Shown here piece by piece: positions 32,231 to 41,478 of a stretch of 64,000 bases of DNA. This stretch comes from Asanoa iriomotensis (GTDB taxonomy: Bacteria > Actinomycetota > Actinomycetes > Mycobacteriales > Micromonosporaceae). The stretch covers positions 41,403 to 105,402 of the forward strand of contig NZ_BONC01000026.1 of assembly GCF_016862515.1 (NCBI RefSeq), in the 5' to 3' direction. The translations under genes and the position numbers were made by a program. Numbering within the stretch: the first letter of the stretch is position 1; every line of letters starts with the position of its first letter. The notes beneath the pieces are model-generated. The model was not told the origin of the DNA, searched no databases, and saw only the letters and a program-made list of their open reading frames with translations.

Positions 32231-33552
32231 GCGACCGGCTGTTGAAGGAGATCGCCGACGAGATGCCGCCGGTGCGGCTGCCCGACGACCTGTGGGCGGC
32301 TGGGCGGCGGCTCCGGCAGCGCCGGCGCTTCGGGTACGCCGTCGCCGCGGTCGCCGTGCTGGTGCTGGTCGTGGCGCTGCCGGGGCTGGCGGCACACCGC
32401 CGGGCGGCGCTGGTGCCGGCCGACGGACGCGGTGCGGTGCCGTCCGGCGTCGACTTGCCGCACTTCTGGCAAGCCAAGGTCGGGCAGTGGCCGGCCGGGC
32501 CGGGTGGACCGGCGGCGCTGGTGTTCTACACGGGGAAGACCCGGTACTTCGAGAGCACCGGGGTCGCGGTGGGCGTATCCGGCAGCTACCGGCTGATCTA
32601 CCAGGACATCGGCGAGGGGAGCGGGCTGCTCACGCCGGACGGGCGCTACTACGTGCGACCCGGGCTGCGGATGCTCGACCTGACCACCGGCGAGGAGCGG
32701 CAGGTCGCCGGCGACCCGATCCTCGGTCAGCCGCTGGCGTTCTCGCCCGACGGCACCGAGCTGCTGGTCGGCGTGTCCAACGACGACGGCGTGATCGTCT
32801 ACGGCGACGACGCGGTACCTGACAACGACCCCGACAAGCCGGACGACCTGGTCGCGGTCGACCTGCGTACGGGTGCCCGCCGGTTCGTGGCCGTCGGGCG
32901 GCTCAACTCCTACACGGCCGCCGCCTGGTCACCGGACGGCACGCGGATCGCCGTCGAGGGTCCGGTGGGTCGCGGCGACACCGGGCGTCGCCTGTCGGTC
33001 ATGGACGCGCGCACCGGCGAACCCTTCTGGTCGCTGGACGTGCCGCTGACGCAGGGCCTGGCCGGGCCGGGCGCCTGGAGCCCCGACGGTCGGCAGCTCG
33101 CGCTGTTCGCCTTCGACGGCTGCACCAACACGTGTGACCAGGCGGGCTACCTGGCCCGGAGCTGGCGGGTCGAACAGGTCGACGCGGCGACCGGCCTGCC
33201 GCGAGGCGAGGCGGCCGTGGCGCTGCGCGGCGAGCCGGGTCGAGCGATCGGCTGGCGGGACGGCCGCGACCTGGTGTTCACGTACCTGCCGGACCCGGGC
33301 GGGGAGCCGCGCACGACGCTGGTCGCGTTGGGTCCGGCCGGCCGGCTCGACACGCTCGTCGACACCCCCGCCGGTGTGTCGGGTCTGGAGGTCGCGGCGG
33401 ACCTGGTCGAGGTCGGTGCGTACGGCGGCCCGGTGCCGCACCCGTCCATCTGGGCCGCGCCCGCCTGGGCCTACCTGTTGGCCGCGGCACCGGTCGCGCT
33501 GGTGGTCTGGATCGTGCGCGCGGTGCGCCGGCGCCGTCAGCGGCGGGTGTAG
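32227..33552 (+). CDS. Membrane-anchored TolB/WD40-like partner of the sigma factor
   Basis: A 441-residue protein coupled by ATGA overlap to the sigma gene. A short cytoplasmic segment (MSDRLLKEIADEMPPVRLPD, about 35 residues) would contact the sigma factor. A membrane helix follows at about 36-56. The extracellular part is a beta-propeller with repeated LAFSPDGTELLVGVS, AAWSPDGTRIAVEG and GAWSPDGRQLALFAF blades, and a second helix lies near the C-terminus (AWAYLLAAAPVALVVWIV) before a basic tail. It has no ZAS zinc motif. SigE-family sigma factors in Micromonosporaceae are often paired with such proteins; anti-sigma action is likely but inferred. Confidence 0.85.
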   Translation: MSDRLLKEIADEMPPVRLPDDLWAAGRRLRQRRRFGYAVAAVAVLVLVVALPGLAAHRRAALVPADGRGAVPSGVDLPHFWQAKVGQWPAGPGGPAALVFYTGKTRYFESTGVAVGVSGSYRLIYQDIGEGSGLLTPDGRYYVRPGLRMLDLTTGEERQVAGDPILGQPLAFSPDGTELLVGVSNDDGVIVYGDDAVPDNDPDKPDDLVAVDLRTGARRFVAVGRLNSYTAAAWSPDGTRIAVEGPVGRGDTGRRLSVMDARTGEPFWSLDVPLTQGLAGPGAWSPDGRQLALFAFDGCTNTCDQAGYLARSWRVEQVDAATGLPRGEAAVALRGEPGRAIGWRDGRDLVFTYLPDPGGEPRTTLVALGPAGRLDTLVDTPAGVSGLEVAADLVEVGAYGGPVPHPSIWAAPAWAYLLAAAPVALVVWIVRAVRRRRQRRV

Positions 33553-34298
33553 CGCAGCAACAGCAGGTCGTCGCCGAGCAATGTGTGGTGCAGGCGCAGC
33601 GGGACCGGGTCGCCCTCGCGGTGCGGTCCGGCGATGATCCGGCCCGCCGAAGGGCCGGTCAGCAGCGGCGAGACCGTCAGGCACAGCTCGTCGACCAGGT
33701 CGGCGGCCGTCAGGGAGCCGAACAGGTGCGGGCCGCCCTCGCACAGGATCTGGTCGAGCCCACGCTCGCGCAGCGCGGCCAGCCCGGCGGTGAGGTCGAG
33801 GTCGCGCTCGCCGACGCGTACCACGTCGGCGACCTTGTCCAGGCCCGGCGGCGCCGCGGCGGCGGTCGTCGTCAGCACCACCGGCCGGACCGGCGCCTCG
33901 GTGAAGACCGGCGAAGCCGGGTCGACGTGGAGGCTGGCGGTGACCACCACCAGCGTCGGCACCTCGGGCAGGCCCTGTGCGCGCCGCCAGGCCCGGCGCG
34001 GCTCGTCGAGCTTGACTGCCTTGTAGCCCTCGTGGCGCAGCGTGCCGGCGCCGACCAGCAGGGCGTCGCAGACCTTGCGGAGGATGCCGAACACCCGCTT
34101 GTCGGCCGGCCCGGACAGGCCGGCGGAGTAGCCCTCGACCTCGACGGCGCCGTCGACGCTGGTCACGAAGTTGACCCGAACCGTCGGCCGCTCCGATCGG
34201 CCGTACCACCGTGTGAGTGCCTCGTCGTCGAGCTCCTCACCCGGCGCCGCAGCCGCGTCGACGCTCCACAGCGCCCGGATCGCGGGCTTGTCCGTCAC
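33537..34298 (-). CDS. Pyrimidine reductase family protein (RibD C-terminal type)
   Basis: A 253-residue stand-alone RibD C-terminal-type reductase of a kind common in actinobacteria. RVNFVTSVDGAVEVEGYSAG, CDALLVGAGTLRHEGYKAVK, LDQILCEGGPHLFGSLTAAD and LVDELCLTVSPLLTG mark the NADPH and substrate sites. In riboflavin synthesis it would reduce 5-amino-6-ribosylamino-uracil phosphate, though stand-alone copies are not proven to do so. The start is a GTG at 34298. Its 3' end overlaps the convergent propeller gene by 16 bases. It is a distant paralogue of the operon's reductase at 28474-29217. Confidence 0.88.
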   Translation of the reverse strand: MTDKPAIRALWSVDAAAAPGEELDDEALTRWYGRSERPTVRVNFVTSVDGAVEVEGYSAGLSGPADKRVFGILRKVCDALLVGAGTLRHEGYKAVKLDEPRRAWRRAQGLPEVPTLVVVTASLHVDPASPVFTEAPVRPVVLTTTAAAAPPGLDKVADVVRVGERDLDLTAGLAALRERGLDQILCEGGPHLFGSLTAADLVDELCLTVSPLLTGPSAGRIIAGPHREGDPVPLRLHHTLLGDDLLLLRYTRR

Positions 34299-34387
34299 GC
34301 GACGTCACCGTTGCTCGGAAGGGCCGATCCAGGGGTACGGTGCTGGCAGTCGCAGCTCATCCGGCCACCTTATCGAGGGACCATCGC

Positions 34388-34933
34388 ATGCCTCGGCAGA
34401 TCTTCCAGGTCAAGGTGACGCTGGCCGACGTGCTGCCCGAGGTCTGGCGCCGGGTGGAGGTGCCGGGCGGCTACACGCTCGACCGCGTGCACCGGGTCGT
34501 GCAGCACGCGATGGGCTGGCAGGACTACCACCTGCACTCCTTCGAGGTCGACGGCGTGCAGTACGGCGAACCCGACCCCGACGGCGAGCTGGCCGTCCGC
34601 GACGAGTTGGACGTCCGCCTCGACGCCGTGGCGCACAAGGGGACCCGGCTGCTCTACACCTACGACTTCGGTGACTGGTGGGAGCACGAGCTGCTGGTCG
34701 AGGACGTGTTCGTGGCCGAGCCGGACGAGCGCTACCCGCGCTGCGTGGCTGGACAGCGGTCGTGCCCGCCGGAGGACGTGGGCGGTGCGTTCGGCTACGC
34801 GGAGCTGCTGGTGGCGCTGCGCGACCCGGCGCACCCGCAGCACGCTCACCTGCGTGGCTGGGTCGGGCGGGGTTTCGACGCGGAGGAGTTCGACGCGGTC
34901 CGTGCCAGCACGCTGCTCCGCCGACTCACATAA
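34388..34933 (+). CDS. Plasmid pRiA4b ORF-3-like protein
   Basis: A 181-residue protein of the pRiA4b ORF-3-like family: FQVKVTLADVLPEVWRRVEV, then GYTLDRVHRVVQHAMGWQDY with HLHSFEVDG, YTYDFGDWWEHELLVED and PRCVAGQRSCPPEDVGGAFG. The conserved acidic, His and Cys residues suggest metal binding, but the family has no firm function. The start is the ATG at 34388 and the gene stands alone. The 113 bases after it carry no clear gene and include the upstream region of the herA operon. Confidence 0.9.
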   Translation: MPRQIFQVKVTLADVLPEVWRRVEVPGGYTLDRVHRVVQHAMGWQDYHLHSFEVDGVQYGEPDPDGELAVRDELDVRLDAVAHKGTRLLYTYDFGDWWEHELLVEDVFVAEPDERYPRCVAGQRSCPPEDVGGAFGYAELLVALRDPAHPQHAHLRGWVGRGFDAEEFDAVRASTLLRRLT

Positions 34934-35046
34934 CCCGCTCAAAAGGATGAAACTCTCTTTCATCTCATCCGGCACTGCCCCGCGAGTCGACTGGGAGCCG
35001 GTCGTACTGATGTTGCAAGATGCGAGTCGTGGTATCGGTGGGAGCG

Positions 35047-36789
35047 ATGGGTGAGCAGAGCGCGGTCGGCCGGGTGCTCGGCACCTCCGACGCGACCCCG
35101 CTGCAGTTCTGGACGGCGGTCTCGCCGGGCAGCTACCTGCAGCTCGACGACGTCGTGGTGACCACCCGCGAGCTGCCCGACGGCCGGCCGCCGGTGCGGA
35201 TCGCCGGCGTGGTGACCCAGGTCCGGGCCCGGCACGAGGGCGCGGTCTTCGACTCCGACGTCTTCTCGATCGCCGACGGCACGCTGCCCGCCCAGGTGCA
35301 GGAGGCGGCCGAGATCAGCGTCACGCGGGTCGACCCGGAGCTCTACGTGCCGCCCGCGCCGGGCGCTCTGGTCCACCGCGCCACCGGCGACCTGCGGGCC
35401 GCCGCGCTGCACTTCGACCGGATGGAACGCCAGGTGCCGATGGGCACGGGTCGCGACGGCGTCCCGGTCTACCTCAACGCCGACTTCCTCGACGGCACCC
35501 GCGGCGCGCACGTCTCGATCTCCGGCATCTCCGGCGTCGCCACCAAGACCAGCTTCGCCACGTTCCTGCTCTACTCGGTGTTCAACTCGGGCGCGCTCGG
35601 CGGCGACGGCGTCAACGCCAAGGCGCTGATCTTCAACGTCAAGGGCGAGGACCTGCTCTTCCTCGACCACCCCAACGTCAAGCTCGACGATCGCACGACG
35701 GCGGCCTATGCGGCCCTCGGCCTGCCGGCCAAGCCGTTCGCCGACGTGCGGGTCTACGCGCCGCCGCGAATGGGCGACTCGTCCGGCACGCCCGACGTGA
35801 GCAGCCGGCTCGCGGGGGTCGACAGCTTCTACTGGACGCTCGAGGAGTTCTGCGCCGACCGGCTGCTGCCCTACGTGTTCGCGGACGCCGACGACGAGCG
35901 CCAGCAGTACACGATGGTCGTGCACGCCGTGACCGCCCATCTCGCGCGGCACGCGGTGCCGGCCGACGGCGGCATCGCGATCGACGGCACCCGGCTGGGC
36001 TCCTACGCCGACCTCGTCGACTTCGTCGTGGCCCAACTCTCCGACGACGAGACCCGCTACACCTGGACGGGCAGCGCCGTCGGGCTCGGCACGGTCAACG
36101 CGTTCGCCCGCCGCCTGATCGCCAGCAAGCGCGACCTCGGCCGGCTGATCCGGGGCGACCTGGCCACCCGCCGGCCGCACCAGATCAACACCGACGAGAG
36201 CGCCCAGGTCACCGTCGTCGACCTGCACAACCTGCCCGACCGCGCCCAGCGCTTCGTGGTCGGCGTGACGCTCAAGCGCGAGTTCGAGCGCAAGGAGAAG
36301 AAGGGCACCGCCAAGCCGCTGCTCTTCGTGGTGCTCGACGAACTCAACAAATACGCGCCGCGCGAAGGCTCGTCGCCGATCAAGGAGGTGCTGCTCGACA
36401 TCGCCGAGCGTGGCCGCTCGTTGGGCGTGATCCTGATCGGCGCTCAGCAGACCGCCAGCGAAGTCGAGCGGCGGATCGTGACCAACTCGGCGGTACGCGT
36501 GGTCGGCCGGCTCGACCCCGCCGAGGCGTCCCGCCCCGAATACGGCTTCCTGCCGCCCGCGCAGCGGCAGCGGGTGCTGCTGGCCAAGCCCGGCACGATG
36601 TTCGTCAACCAGCCCGACATCCCGGTGCCGCTGTGCGTCGAGTTCCCCTTCCCGTCGTGGGCGACCCGGCACTCCGAGGCGGGCGCGGCACCGGCCGGCT
36701 CGCTGCGCTCGGTCACCCAGTCCGCCGACCCGTTCGCGGTGGTCGGCTCGCGGTCGGGCGCGATCTCCGACGACGACATCCCGTTCTAG
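35047..36789 (+). CDS. herA: HerA-like ATPase/translocase
   Basis: A 580-residue HerA-FtsK-type AAA ATPase with an N-terminal HAS-barrel (about 1-140, VGRVLGTSDATPLQFWTAVS). The P-loop region is GISGVATKTSFATFLLYSVF, lacking the usual Gly before the Lys. The Walker B stretch is LLFVVLDELNKYAPREG, followed by sensor IAERGRSLGVILIGAQQTAS and an arginine-finger-like VVGRLDPAEASRPEYGFLP. It drives DNA translocation for a paired nuclease. The start could be 35047 or 35020. It is first in an operon with sbcD, sbcC and nurA in the archaeal order, 18 bases before sbcD. Confidence 0.9.
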   Translation: MGEQSAVGRVLGTSDATPLQFWTAVSPGSYLQLDDVVVTTRELPDGRPPVRIAGVVTQVRARHEGAVFDSDVFSIADGTLPAQVQEAAEISVTRVDPELYVPPAPGALVHRATGDLRAAALHFDRMERQVPMGTGRDGVPVYLNADFLDGTRGAHVSISGISGVATKTSFATFLLYSVFNSGALGGDGVNAKALIFNVKGEDLLFLDHPNVKLDDRTTAAYAALGLPAKPFADVRVYAPPRMGDSSGTPDVSSRLAGVDSFYWTLEEFCADRLLPYVFADADDERQQYTMVVHAVTAHLARHAVPADGGIAIDGTRLGSYADLVDFVVAQLSDDETRYTWTGSAVGLGTVNAFARRLIASKRDLGRLIRGDLATRRPHQINTDESAQVTVVDLHNLPDRAQRFVVGVTLKREFERKEKKGTAKPLLFVVLDELNKYAPREGSSPIKEVLLDIAERGRSLGVILIGAQQTASEVERRIVTNSAVRVVGRLDPAEASRPEYGFLPPAQRQRVLLAKPGTMFVNQPDIPVPLCVEFPFPSWATRHSEAGAAPAGSLRSVTQSADPFAVVGSRSGAISDDDIPF

Positions 36790-36807
36790 CTCCGGAGGAG
36801 GTTCGCC

Positions 36808-37956
36808 GTGCGCATCCTGCACACCTCGGACTGGCACGTCGGCAAGGTCCTCAAGGGACAGTCGCGGGCCGAGGAGCATGTCGCCGTGCTCGCGCAGGTG
36901 GTCGAGATCGCCCGCGCCGAGCAGCCCGACCTGGTCATCGTCGCCGGCGACCTCTACGACACCGCCGCGCCGTCGCCGGAGTCGACCCGGCTGGTCACCC
37001 GCGCCTTGTCCGCGCTGCGGCGCACCGGCGCCGACGTGGTTGCGATCGGTGGCAACCACGACAACGGCGCGGCGCTCGACGCGTTGCGGCCGTGGGCCGA
37101 CGCCGCCGGCATCGCGCTGCGCGGCAGCGTGCGGGACAACCCGGCCGAGCACGTCATCTCCGGCACCACGGCGAGCGGCGAGGCGTGGCGGTTGGTCGCT
37201 CTTCCGTTCCTGTCCCAGCGGTACGCGGTCCGCGCGGTCGAGATGTACGACCTGACCGCCGCCGAGGCGACCCAGACGTACGCCGACCACCTGTCGCGGC
37301 TGATCGGGGCGCTGACCTCGGGGTTCTCCGAGCCCGGTGTGGTCAACCTGGTCACGGCGCACGTGACCGTGGTGGGTGCCAGCCAGGGCGGCGGCGAGCG
37401 CGAGGCGCAGACGGTGCTGGGCTATGCCGTGCCCGCCAACGTGTTTCCGACGAACGCGCACTACGTGGCGCTCGGGCACCTGCACCGGGCGCAGACGGTG
37501 CTCGGGCCGTGCCCGGTCCGCTACAGCGGCAGCCCGCTCGCGATCGACTTCGGCGAGGGCGAGAACGTGCCGGCCGTCTCGATCGTCGAGGTGACCGCGC
37601 AGACGGCGGCCAAGGTGCGCGAGGTGCCGGTCACGGCGGCGGTTTCTCTGCGCACGGTGCGCGGGAGCTTGGAGCAGCTCGCGTCGTTGAAGACGGGCGA
37701 GGCTTGGCTGCGCGTGTATGTGCGTGAGACGCCCCGGGCTGGGTTGCGCGAAGAGGTGCAGGAGCTGTTGCCGCGGGCGCTGGAGGTGCGGATCGACCCC
37801 GAGATGGTCGCCTCCGCCCCGGGGCCGCGTGCTGAGGAGCGCGCCGGGCGGTCGCCGCGCGAGCTGTTCGCCGCGTACCTCGAATCCAGGGGTGTTTCCT
37901 CCGAGGACGGCGTTCAGGATCTGTTCGACGAGCTTTACGAGGAGGCTTCCGCGTGA
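36808..37956 (+). CDS. sbcD: SbcD/Mre11-type nuclease subunit
   Basis: A 382-residue manganese-dependent exo/endonuclease. Phosphodiesterase motifs: ILHTSDWHVGKVLKGQSRAE, LVIVAGDLYDTAAPSPE, VVAIGGNHDNGAALDALRP, NLVTAHVTVVGASQGGGE and HYVALGHLHRAQTV. The C-terminal capping region ends with DLFDELYEEA. The GTG start at 36808 has a near-perfect GGAGGAGG ribosome site. It pairs with SbcC to open hairpins and resect double-strand ends. The end of the gene merges into a repeated intergenic element. Confidence 0.95.
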   Translation: MRILHTSDWHVGKVLKGQSRAEEHVAVLAQVVEIARAEQPDLVIVAGDLYDTAAPSPESTRLVTRALSALRRTGADVVAIGGNHDNGAALDALRPWADAAGIALRGSVRDNPAEHVISGTTASGEAWRLVALPFLSQRYAVRAVEMYDLTAAEATQTYADHLSRLIGALTSGFSEPGVVNLVTAHVTVVGASQGGGEREAQTVLGYAVPANVFPTNAHYVALGHLHRAQTVLGPCPVRYSGSPLAIDFGEGENVPAVSIVEVTAQTAAKVREVPVTAAVSLRTVRGSLEQLASLKTGEAWLRVYVRETPRAGLREEVQELLPRALEVRIDPEMVASAPGPRAEERAGRSPRELFAAYLESRGVSSEDGVQDLFDELYEEASA

Positions 37957-38035
37957 GGGAGCTTGCGACCGAACCAGTCGGCTCAGCAGGCCAGGGCTCA
38001 TGCCCGAGCTCGCGAAGCGAGGTCGCGGAGTGAGG
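37953..38035 (+). repeat. Intergenic repeat-like element between sbcD and sbcC
   Basis: About 80 bases separate the two genes. The stretch GTGAGGGAGCTTGCGACCG near its left side and the one near 38008 (GAGCTCGCGAAGCGAGGTCG) share the GAGCT-GCGA core and partly pair with each other. I recall near-identical elements in other Micromonosporaceae intergenic regions, from memory and not by search. The element probably duplicated in after the operon formed and supplies the GTG start used for sbcC. Confidence 0.4.
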
Positions 38036-40504
38036 CCCTTGCGGCTGGACATGGCGGGTTTTACGGTCTTTCGGGACGAGACGACCGTCGACTTCACCGA
38101 CGCTGACTTCTTCGCGCTGGTGGGGCCCACCGGGGCCGGCAAGTCCACCGTGCTCGACGCGATCTGCTTCGCGCTTTATGGGCAGGTGCCGCGGTGGGGC
38201 AGCAGCCGGGGCATCGCCAACGCGCTGTCGCCGTCGGCGACCGAGGCCCGGGTGCGCCTGGTGTTCGAGTCCGCCGGCGCCCGGTTCGTGGCGACCCGGG
38301 TGGTGCGCCGGGACAGCCGTGGCAACGTGAAGACCGGTGGCGCGGGCCTGCAGCAGATGCCCGACAACTTCGACGTGTCCAAACTCGACACCGGGATGAC
38401 GCCCGAGGACCTCGGCGAGGTGCTGGCGGGCACACCGGGCGAGATGGACGAGGCGGTGCTGCGGGCGGTCGGGCTGCCGTACGAACAGTTCACGAGCTGT
38501 GTGATCCTGCCGCAGGGCCAGTTCGCCGACTTCCTGCACGCCAAACCCGCGACCCGGCAGCAGATCCTGGTCAACCTGCTCGGCCTGCACGTCTACGAGG
38601 ACATCCAGAAGCGGGCCACCGCGCGGGCGCAGCAGGCCGACGCCGACCTGCGGGCCGTCGACCAGCTGCTCGCCGGGCTCGACGACACCTCCGACGAGGC
38701 GCTGGCCGCGGCCGCCGATCGGGTCGACGCGATGCTGGCGCTCGCCGCCCAGGTCACCGCCGGCACGCCGGCGTTGGACGACGCGCGGCGGGTGGCGGCG
38801 GAAGCCGCGGCCGGTCTGGCCGCGCTCGACGACGAGATCGCGCTGCTCGACCGGGTGCGCCCGCCGCGCGGCGTGGCCGCCCTGGCCTCGGCCGTGGCCA
38901 CCGCCCGGGACGCCGCGACGGCGGCCGGCGACGCGGTGACCGCCGCCGAGGAGCGCGAGGAGAAGGTCCGCGGCGAACTGGCCGCCGCCGGCGACCCGGC
39001 CGCCCTGCGGCTGCTGCTGCGCGGCCACGAGGAGCACGCGGCGGTCACGGCCGAGGCGACGACGCTCCATGATGGACTTTTGGCGGCGACCACCGAGCAC
39101 CGTGACGCGGCGGCCTCGCTGGAAGAGGCACGGGCGAAGGCGCTCCGCACGGCCGCCGAGCTGGAGGCGGCCCGGCGGGCCTACCAGGACGCGCAGGCGG
39201 CCGACCGGGCCGGCGCGCTGCGGGTGCACCTGCACGCGGGTGCGCCCTGCCCGGTCTGCGAGCAGCCGGTCTCGACGGTCCCGGCGGTGCCGGCGACGTC
39301 CGCGGTGCCGGCGGCCGAGAAGGCCGGCCACGCCGCCAAGGCGGCCGACGAGAAGGCGCAGGCGCGCGTGGCGGAGCGGGAGAAGTCGGCCCGCGCCCTC
39401 GAGCGCACGCTGGACCGGGCGCGCGCCCAGCACGAGCAACTGGCCACGCGGTTGGTCGCCCTCGACGAGCAACTCGCCGCGTCACCGGGCGTCACCGCGC
39501 TGCGCCGCGAGCTGGACACGCTGGCCGGCCTGCAGAAGTCGCTGGACGGCGCGGTCGCCGCGCTGAAGTCGGCCCGCGAGCAGGCCCGCACCGCCAACGC
39601 GGGCCGGGCCGCCGCGGAACAGCGGCTGACGGCGGCGTGGCACGAGTTCGACACGGCGCGCGACGCGGTCGCGCGATTCGCACCGCCCGCGGCCGCCCGC
39701 GACGACCTCGCCGGGTCCTGGTCGGCGCTGTCCGACTGGTCGGCGTCCGAAGTGGAGAGCCGGCGCGCCGCCCGCGCGTCCCTCGCGGCTGCCGCGGCCG
39801 ACGCGGACGCCGCGGTGGCCACGGCCCGGGAGCGGCTCGACGCCGCGTTCGTCGACGCCGGGCTGCCGGCACCGGACGACCACGTGCGGGCGGCGACGGT
39901 GGCGGTCGAGCGGGCCACCGCGGCGCACCAGCGGGTGGAGGAGCGGCGCGCCCAGGCGCAGGGGCTGCTGGACAAGCGCACCGCGCACGAGCACGACGGT
40001 CAGGTCGCCAAGTCGCTCGCGGGGCACCTGCGGGCCAACAACTTCGAGCGCTGGCTCCTGGAGGAGGCACTCGACCTGCTGGTCGAGGGCGCGTCACGGA
40101 TCCTGCGGGAGCTGTCGGCCGGGCAGTACGACCTCGTGCACGAGAAGGGCGAGTTCTCGGTCGTCGACCACCACGACGCGGGCCTGCGCCGGGGTGTCCG
40201 CACGCTGTCGGGCGGCGAGACGTTCCAGGCGTCGCTGGCGCTCGCCCTGGCGCTGGCCGAGCAGCTCGCCGGGATGTCGACGTCGGCGGCGAGCCTGGAG
40301 TCGATCCTGCTGGACGAGGGCTTCGGGACACTGGACGCGGCGACGCTGGACACGGTGGCGGCGACACTGGAGGGTCTGGCGGCCCGCGGCGACCGGATGG
40401 TCGGGGTGGTCACCCACGTGCCGGCGCTGGCCGAACGGGTGCCGGTGCGCTTCGACGTGACGAAGGACGCCCGCTCGGCCCACATCACCCGGAGCGGGAT
40501 ATGA
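38030..40504 (+). CDS. sbcC: SbcC/Rad50-type ATPase
   Basis: An 824-residue SMC-like ATPase. The N-terminal Walker A is ALVGPTGAGKSTVLDAICFA. The Q-loop region is SCVILPQGQFADFLHAKP. Two long coiled-coil arms are broken at the middle by a zinc hook, GAPCPVCEQPVSTV. The C-terminal signature is RTLSGGETFQASLALALALA, with Walker B ESILLDEGFGTLDAATLDTV. It holds and processes DNA ends with SbcD. The start was put at the GTG at 38030 (VRPLRLDMAGF); an ATG at 38000 would add ten residues encoded by the repeat-like element. It overlaps nurA by four bases. Confidence 0.94.
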   Translation: MRPLRLDMAGFTVFRDETTVDFTDADFFALVGPTGAGKSTVLDAICFALYGQVPRWGSSRGIANALSPSATEARVRLVFESAGARFVATRVVRRDSRGNVKTGGAGLQQMPDNFDVSKLDTGMTPEDLGEVLAGTPGEMDEAVLRAVGLPYEQFTSCVILPQGQFADFLHAKPATRQQILVNLLGLHVYEDIQKRATARAQQADADLRAVDQLLAGLDDTSDEALAAAADRVDAMLALAAQVTAGTPALDDARRVAAEAAAGLAALDDEIALLDRVRPPRGVAALASAVATARDAATAAGDAVTAAEEREEKVRGELAAAGDPAALRLLLRGHEEHAAVTAEATTLHDGLLAATTEHRDAAASLEEARAKALRTAAELEAARRAYQDAQAADRAGALRVHLHAGAPCPVCEQPVSTVPAVPATSAVPAAEKAGHAAKAADEKAQARVAEREKSARALERTLDRARAQHEQLATRLVALDEQLAASPGVTALRRELDTLAGLQKSLDGAVAALKSAREQARTANAGRAAAEQRLTAAWHEFDTARDAVARFAPPAAARDDLAGSWSALSDWSASEVESRRAARASLAAAAADADAAVATARERLDAAFVDAGLPAPDDHVRAATVAVERATAAHQRVEERRAQAQGLLDKRTAHEHDGQVAKSLAGHLRANNFERWLLEEALDLLVEGASRILRELSAGQYDLVHEKGEFSVVDHHDAGLRRGVRTLSGGETFQASLALALALAEQLAGMSTSAASLESILLDEGFGTLDAATLDTVAATLEGLAARGDRMVGVVTHVPALAERVPVRFDVTKDARSAHITRSGI

Positions 40505-41478
40505 CCAGCTATTTCGTAGACAACTGGGATCCGGCGTACGGCGCCTCGTTCGAGGCCACCAGCGCGCCCGCGACCCAGAGCAGCGCCCAGGTCAACACGG
40601 ACGTCGAGCTGCCCGCGGCGGCCTGGCGGCCGCTGACCGCACCACCGACGGTCCGGGCGCCGGACGTGGTGCTGCTGGTCGACGGCGTGCGCCGGATCGA
40701 CGCGAGCCTGTGGACCCGCGAGGAGGACGGCACGTCGCATCCGGGCCTGGCGGCCTCGTACGCGGCGGGTGTGGTCCGTTGCGACCTGCGCGCGGGAGCG
40801 GCGTCGCTGGCCGGCGCCCTGGTCGAGCGCGGCCTGTTCACGACGTCCCCGACGGCGACGGACATCACGGCGGGCTCGGTCCGCTACGGCGTGCGCCAGA
40901 TCTCCGGCGCACCCGACCCGGCCCGGCTGATCCCGGCGGTGCAGGGCCCGCTGACGGCGCTGGAGGTCGCGGTCTCGACCCAGGTCCGCGGCGAGTCCGA
41001 CGACCTGCTGGTGGTCGACGGCCCGCTGCGCAACCGCCGGCAGCTCACCCGCACGATCGGCTACGTCAAGACGCAACAGAGCCAATACCTGGACGGCGCG
41101 TTGACCGCGGTGGTCACCGCGCTGCGCCCGGGCGAGCGCTCGCCGGTGTTCCTGATGGGCACGGCCTGGGGCGGCTACACGTGGTACCTGCGCCTGCCGG
41201 GCCCGTCGGGCGCACCGTGGGCGGGCATCGTCCGCGTGGAGTGCTCGACGGAGCTGCCACCGCAGGAGGCCATCGAGCTGGCGGACCTGTCGCTGGTCAC
41301 GCTGCCGAGGTTCGCCTCGACCCCGTACAAGGACCCCCGCGCGCCGCAGAACCTGATCCCGATCGCGGGCCTGGAACGCCGCCTCCGCACGCTACTCGGC
41401 GACTCCCGCCTCCTGCACCGCGCCCTGACCCTCGCCGCCGCCCGCAGCACCGCGGTACCAACCGGCGCCCGACCGTGA
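40501..41478 (+). CDS. nurA: NurA-domain nuclease
   Basis: A 325-residue protein of the NurA 5'-3' nuclease family. The first catalytic Asp is in VVLLVDGVRRIDASLWTRE. The second acidic strand is DDLLVVDGPLRNRRQL, followed by TIGYVKTQQSQYLDG. The late strand GGYTWYLRLPG with WAGIVRVECST and the closing RAPQNLIPIAGLERRLRTLL are typical. NurA works with HerA to resect DNA ends in archaea. It overlaps both neighbours by ATGA and GTGA, which makes coordinated synthesis with SbcC and the Uma2 protein likely. Confidence 0.85.
   Translation: MTSYFVDNWDPAYGASFEATSAPATQSSAQVNTDVELPAAAWRPLTAPPTVRAPDVVLLVDGVRRIDASLWTREEDGTSHPGLAASYAAGVVRCDLRAGAASLAGALVERGLFTTSPTATDITAGSVRYGVRQISGAPDPARLIPAVQGPLTALEVAVSTQVRGESDDLLVVDGPLRNRRQLTRTIGYVKTQQSQYLDGALTAVVTALRPGERSPVFLMGTAWGGYTWYLRLPGPSGAPWAGIVRVECSTELPPQEAIELADLSLVTLPRFASTPYKDPRAPQNLIPIAGLERRLRTLLGDSRLLHRALTLAAARSTAVPTGARP

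Noticed and set aside
34960..38148. A 1062-residue minus-strand open frame over herA and sbcD
   Set aside because: It is the reverse shadow of GC-rich genes: residues are mostly Arg, Gly, His, Val and Asp, with no motif. The plus strand carries complete HerA and SbcD motifs.
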